The translations under genes were made by a program, and so were the position numbers. From Prevotellaceae bacterium UBA2718 (GTDB lineage: Bacteria > Bacteroidota > Bacteroidia > Bacteroidales > Bacteroidaceae): a stretch of 5,969 bases of DNA. Under the pieces are notes generated by a model. It saw only the letters and a program-made list of their open reading frames with translations, was not told the DNA's origin and ran no database searches. This document shows, in pieces, positions 5,077 through 5,969 of this stretch (position 1 is its first letter; every line of letters begins with the position of its first letter). The stretch covers positions 1 to 5,969 of the forward strand of contig DEKQ01000170.1 in NCBI GenBank assembly GCA_002353975.1. Direction: 5' to 3'.

Positions 5077-5969
5077 ATGAGAAAAGCATTACTCCTTTTG
5101 ACAGCAGTCCTGCTGTCAGTCACCAGTTCCACAGCACAACAACTGGCCAAGAGCCCGCTTCGCCATCAGGTGAGCGCACCCGCACAGGCCGCCGAGAGCA
5201 ACTCCGTATGGTGGGGATACACACAGGCCGACGCTTCAGTGTCGGGACTGGGCGTAAACTCAGCCGACACCTATCACTGCGCCATCTTCATCCCCGGCAA
5301 CCATGCCGTCGCCGGCGGAAAGACCATCAAGAGCATCCGCTTCTACGTGCTGGCCACCAACGTGAAAGACATCAAGGCTTGGGTGAGTACCACCAAGCCA
5401 ACTACCCTCGACGAGACCACCACAGAGCAGCTGGTCAGCGTGACCGACGACATGATAGAGTCAAAGACCGGTCTGGTCACAGTGCCGCTCGACAAAGCCT
5501 ACAACATCCCGTCAACGGGCGCCTACGTGGGCTACAGCTTCACCGTCACGAAGGTGAGCACCACGAACGATGCCTACCCCATTGCCGTCACAGCCGACAG
5601 CGATGCTCCCAACACGCTCATCATCAGGACCAACACGGCTGTTCCAACGTGGAGTGACATGAACGGTCAGGGCTTCGGACGACTGTACCTACAGGTGCTG
5701 CTCAACGGTGAGTTTGCCGACAACATGGCTACAGCTGAAGACTTTGGCAACGTCTATGCTCAGACAGGCCAGGAGGTCACAGCCAACCTGAAAGTGACCA
5801 ATGAAGGTTCCACCGCCATCAGCAGTCTGGACTACACCATCACCACCGACGGCACGGCCTCTGCCGAGCAGCACGTCACGCTGCAGAGCCCCATCGCCTT
5901 CAACACAACGGGCAACGTGAACATCACCCTCAAGGCCGACGACGTGCAGAGCATCAAGCAGAAGACAGT
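5077..5969 (+). CDS. Exported protein of unknown function, 3'-truncated by window edge
   Basis: The frame is open from ATG 5077 to the right edge: 297 codons and two bases. The start is secure because an in-frame TAG lies at 5071-5073 and AGAAAGGA ends 8 bases upstream. Residues 1-20 (MRKALLLLTAVLLSVTSSTA) are a signal peptide, with cleavage likely before QQ; there is no lipobox cysteine, so it is not a lipoprotein. Residues about 44-210 look like a beta-rich domain, with VWWGYTQADASVSGLGV, then TYHCAIFIPGN, then GGKTIKSIRFYVL, a pattern I associate with Bacteroidales secreted proteins. From about 218, DFGNVYAQTGQEVTANLKVTNEGSTAISSLDY resembles a CARDB or Ig-like repeat. Relatives may carry Omp28-like, peptidase or type IX sorting regions further on, but none of those is visible here. 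It is probably periplasmic or cell-surface. It has its own promoter and lies outside the preceding gene block. Confidence 0.85.
   Translation, partial: MRKALLLLTAVLLSVTSSTAQQLAKSPLRHQVSAPAQAAESNSVWWGYTQADASVSGLGVNSADTYHCAIFIPGNHAVAGGKTIKSIRFYVLATNVKDIKAWVSTTKPTTLDETTTEQLVSVTDDMIESKTGLVTVPLDKAYNIPSTGAYVGYSFTVTKVSTTNDAYPIAVTADSDAPNTLIIRTNTAVPTWSDMNGQGFGRLYLQVLLNGEFADNMATAEDFGNVYAQTGQEVTANLKVTNEGSTAISSLDYTITTDGTASAEQHVTLQSPIAFNTTGNVNITLKADDVQSIKQKT

Noticed and set aside
4390..5089. Two overlapping 158-residue frames on the - strand opposite tyrS and its 3' gap
   Set aside because: They lie antisense to a secure tyrS, resemble no family, and one crosses the terminator hairpin; they are shadows of codon bias.
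5208..5657. 149-residue + strand frame rich in Arg and His
   Set aside because: It lies within the exported-protein gene in another frame; its composition is that of a frame-shifted reading and it has no recognised motif.

Overview
The window looks like chromosomal DNA from a member of the Bacteroidales, most likely Prevotella or a close relative. The signs are a long-form Bacteroidetes-type MetK, a DUF4271-like membrane protein next to hemD, the rnpA-yidD pair, and several matches to the Bacteroidetes -7 promoter element TAnnTTTG. Base composition is moderate, with AT-rich patches confined to likely control regions. The genus is an inference from protein character; no rRNA is present to confirm it. 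All genes are on the + strand. I see no mobile element, CRISPR array, tRNA or rRNA.

Layout: the 3' part of metK (S-adenosylmethionine synthetase, cut by the left edge); a six-helix DUF4271-like inner-membrane protein with a probable TTG start; hemD (uroporphyrinogen-III synthase); rnpA (RNase P protein) overlapping yidD (membrane insertion efficiency factor); tyrS (tyrosyl-tRNA synthetase); and the 5' part of a gene for an exported protein that runs off the right edge.

The genes are ordinary core functions: SAM synthesis, tetrapyrrole synthesis, tRNA processing, membrane protein biogenesis and tRNA charging. A -7 match inside the end of the DUF4271 gene could drive hemD-rnpA-yidD and perhaps tyrS as one transcript. 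A perfect 16-bp hairpin after tyrS, followed by the best promoter match in the window, separates this block from the exported-protein gene.

The less ordinary material is in the control DNA. A strong terminator-like hairpin with a T8 tail lies inside the 5' coding part of the DUF4271 gene and is followed at once by a -7-like element. A hairpin-plus-tail repeat occurs twice, upstream of hemD and of rnpA. Five tandem heptamers follow yidD, and a 9-bp perfect hairpin sits just before tyrS. After tyrS the terminator arm doubles as the -33 element of the next promoter. I found no convincing new multi-gene system; the unknowns are the DUF4271 protein and the exported protein.
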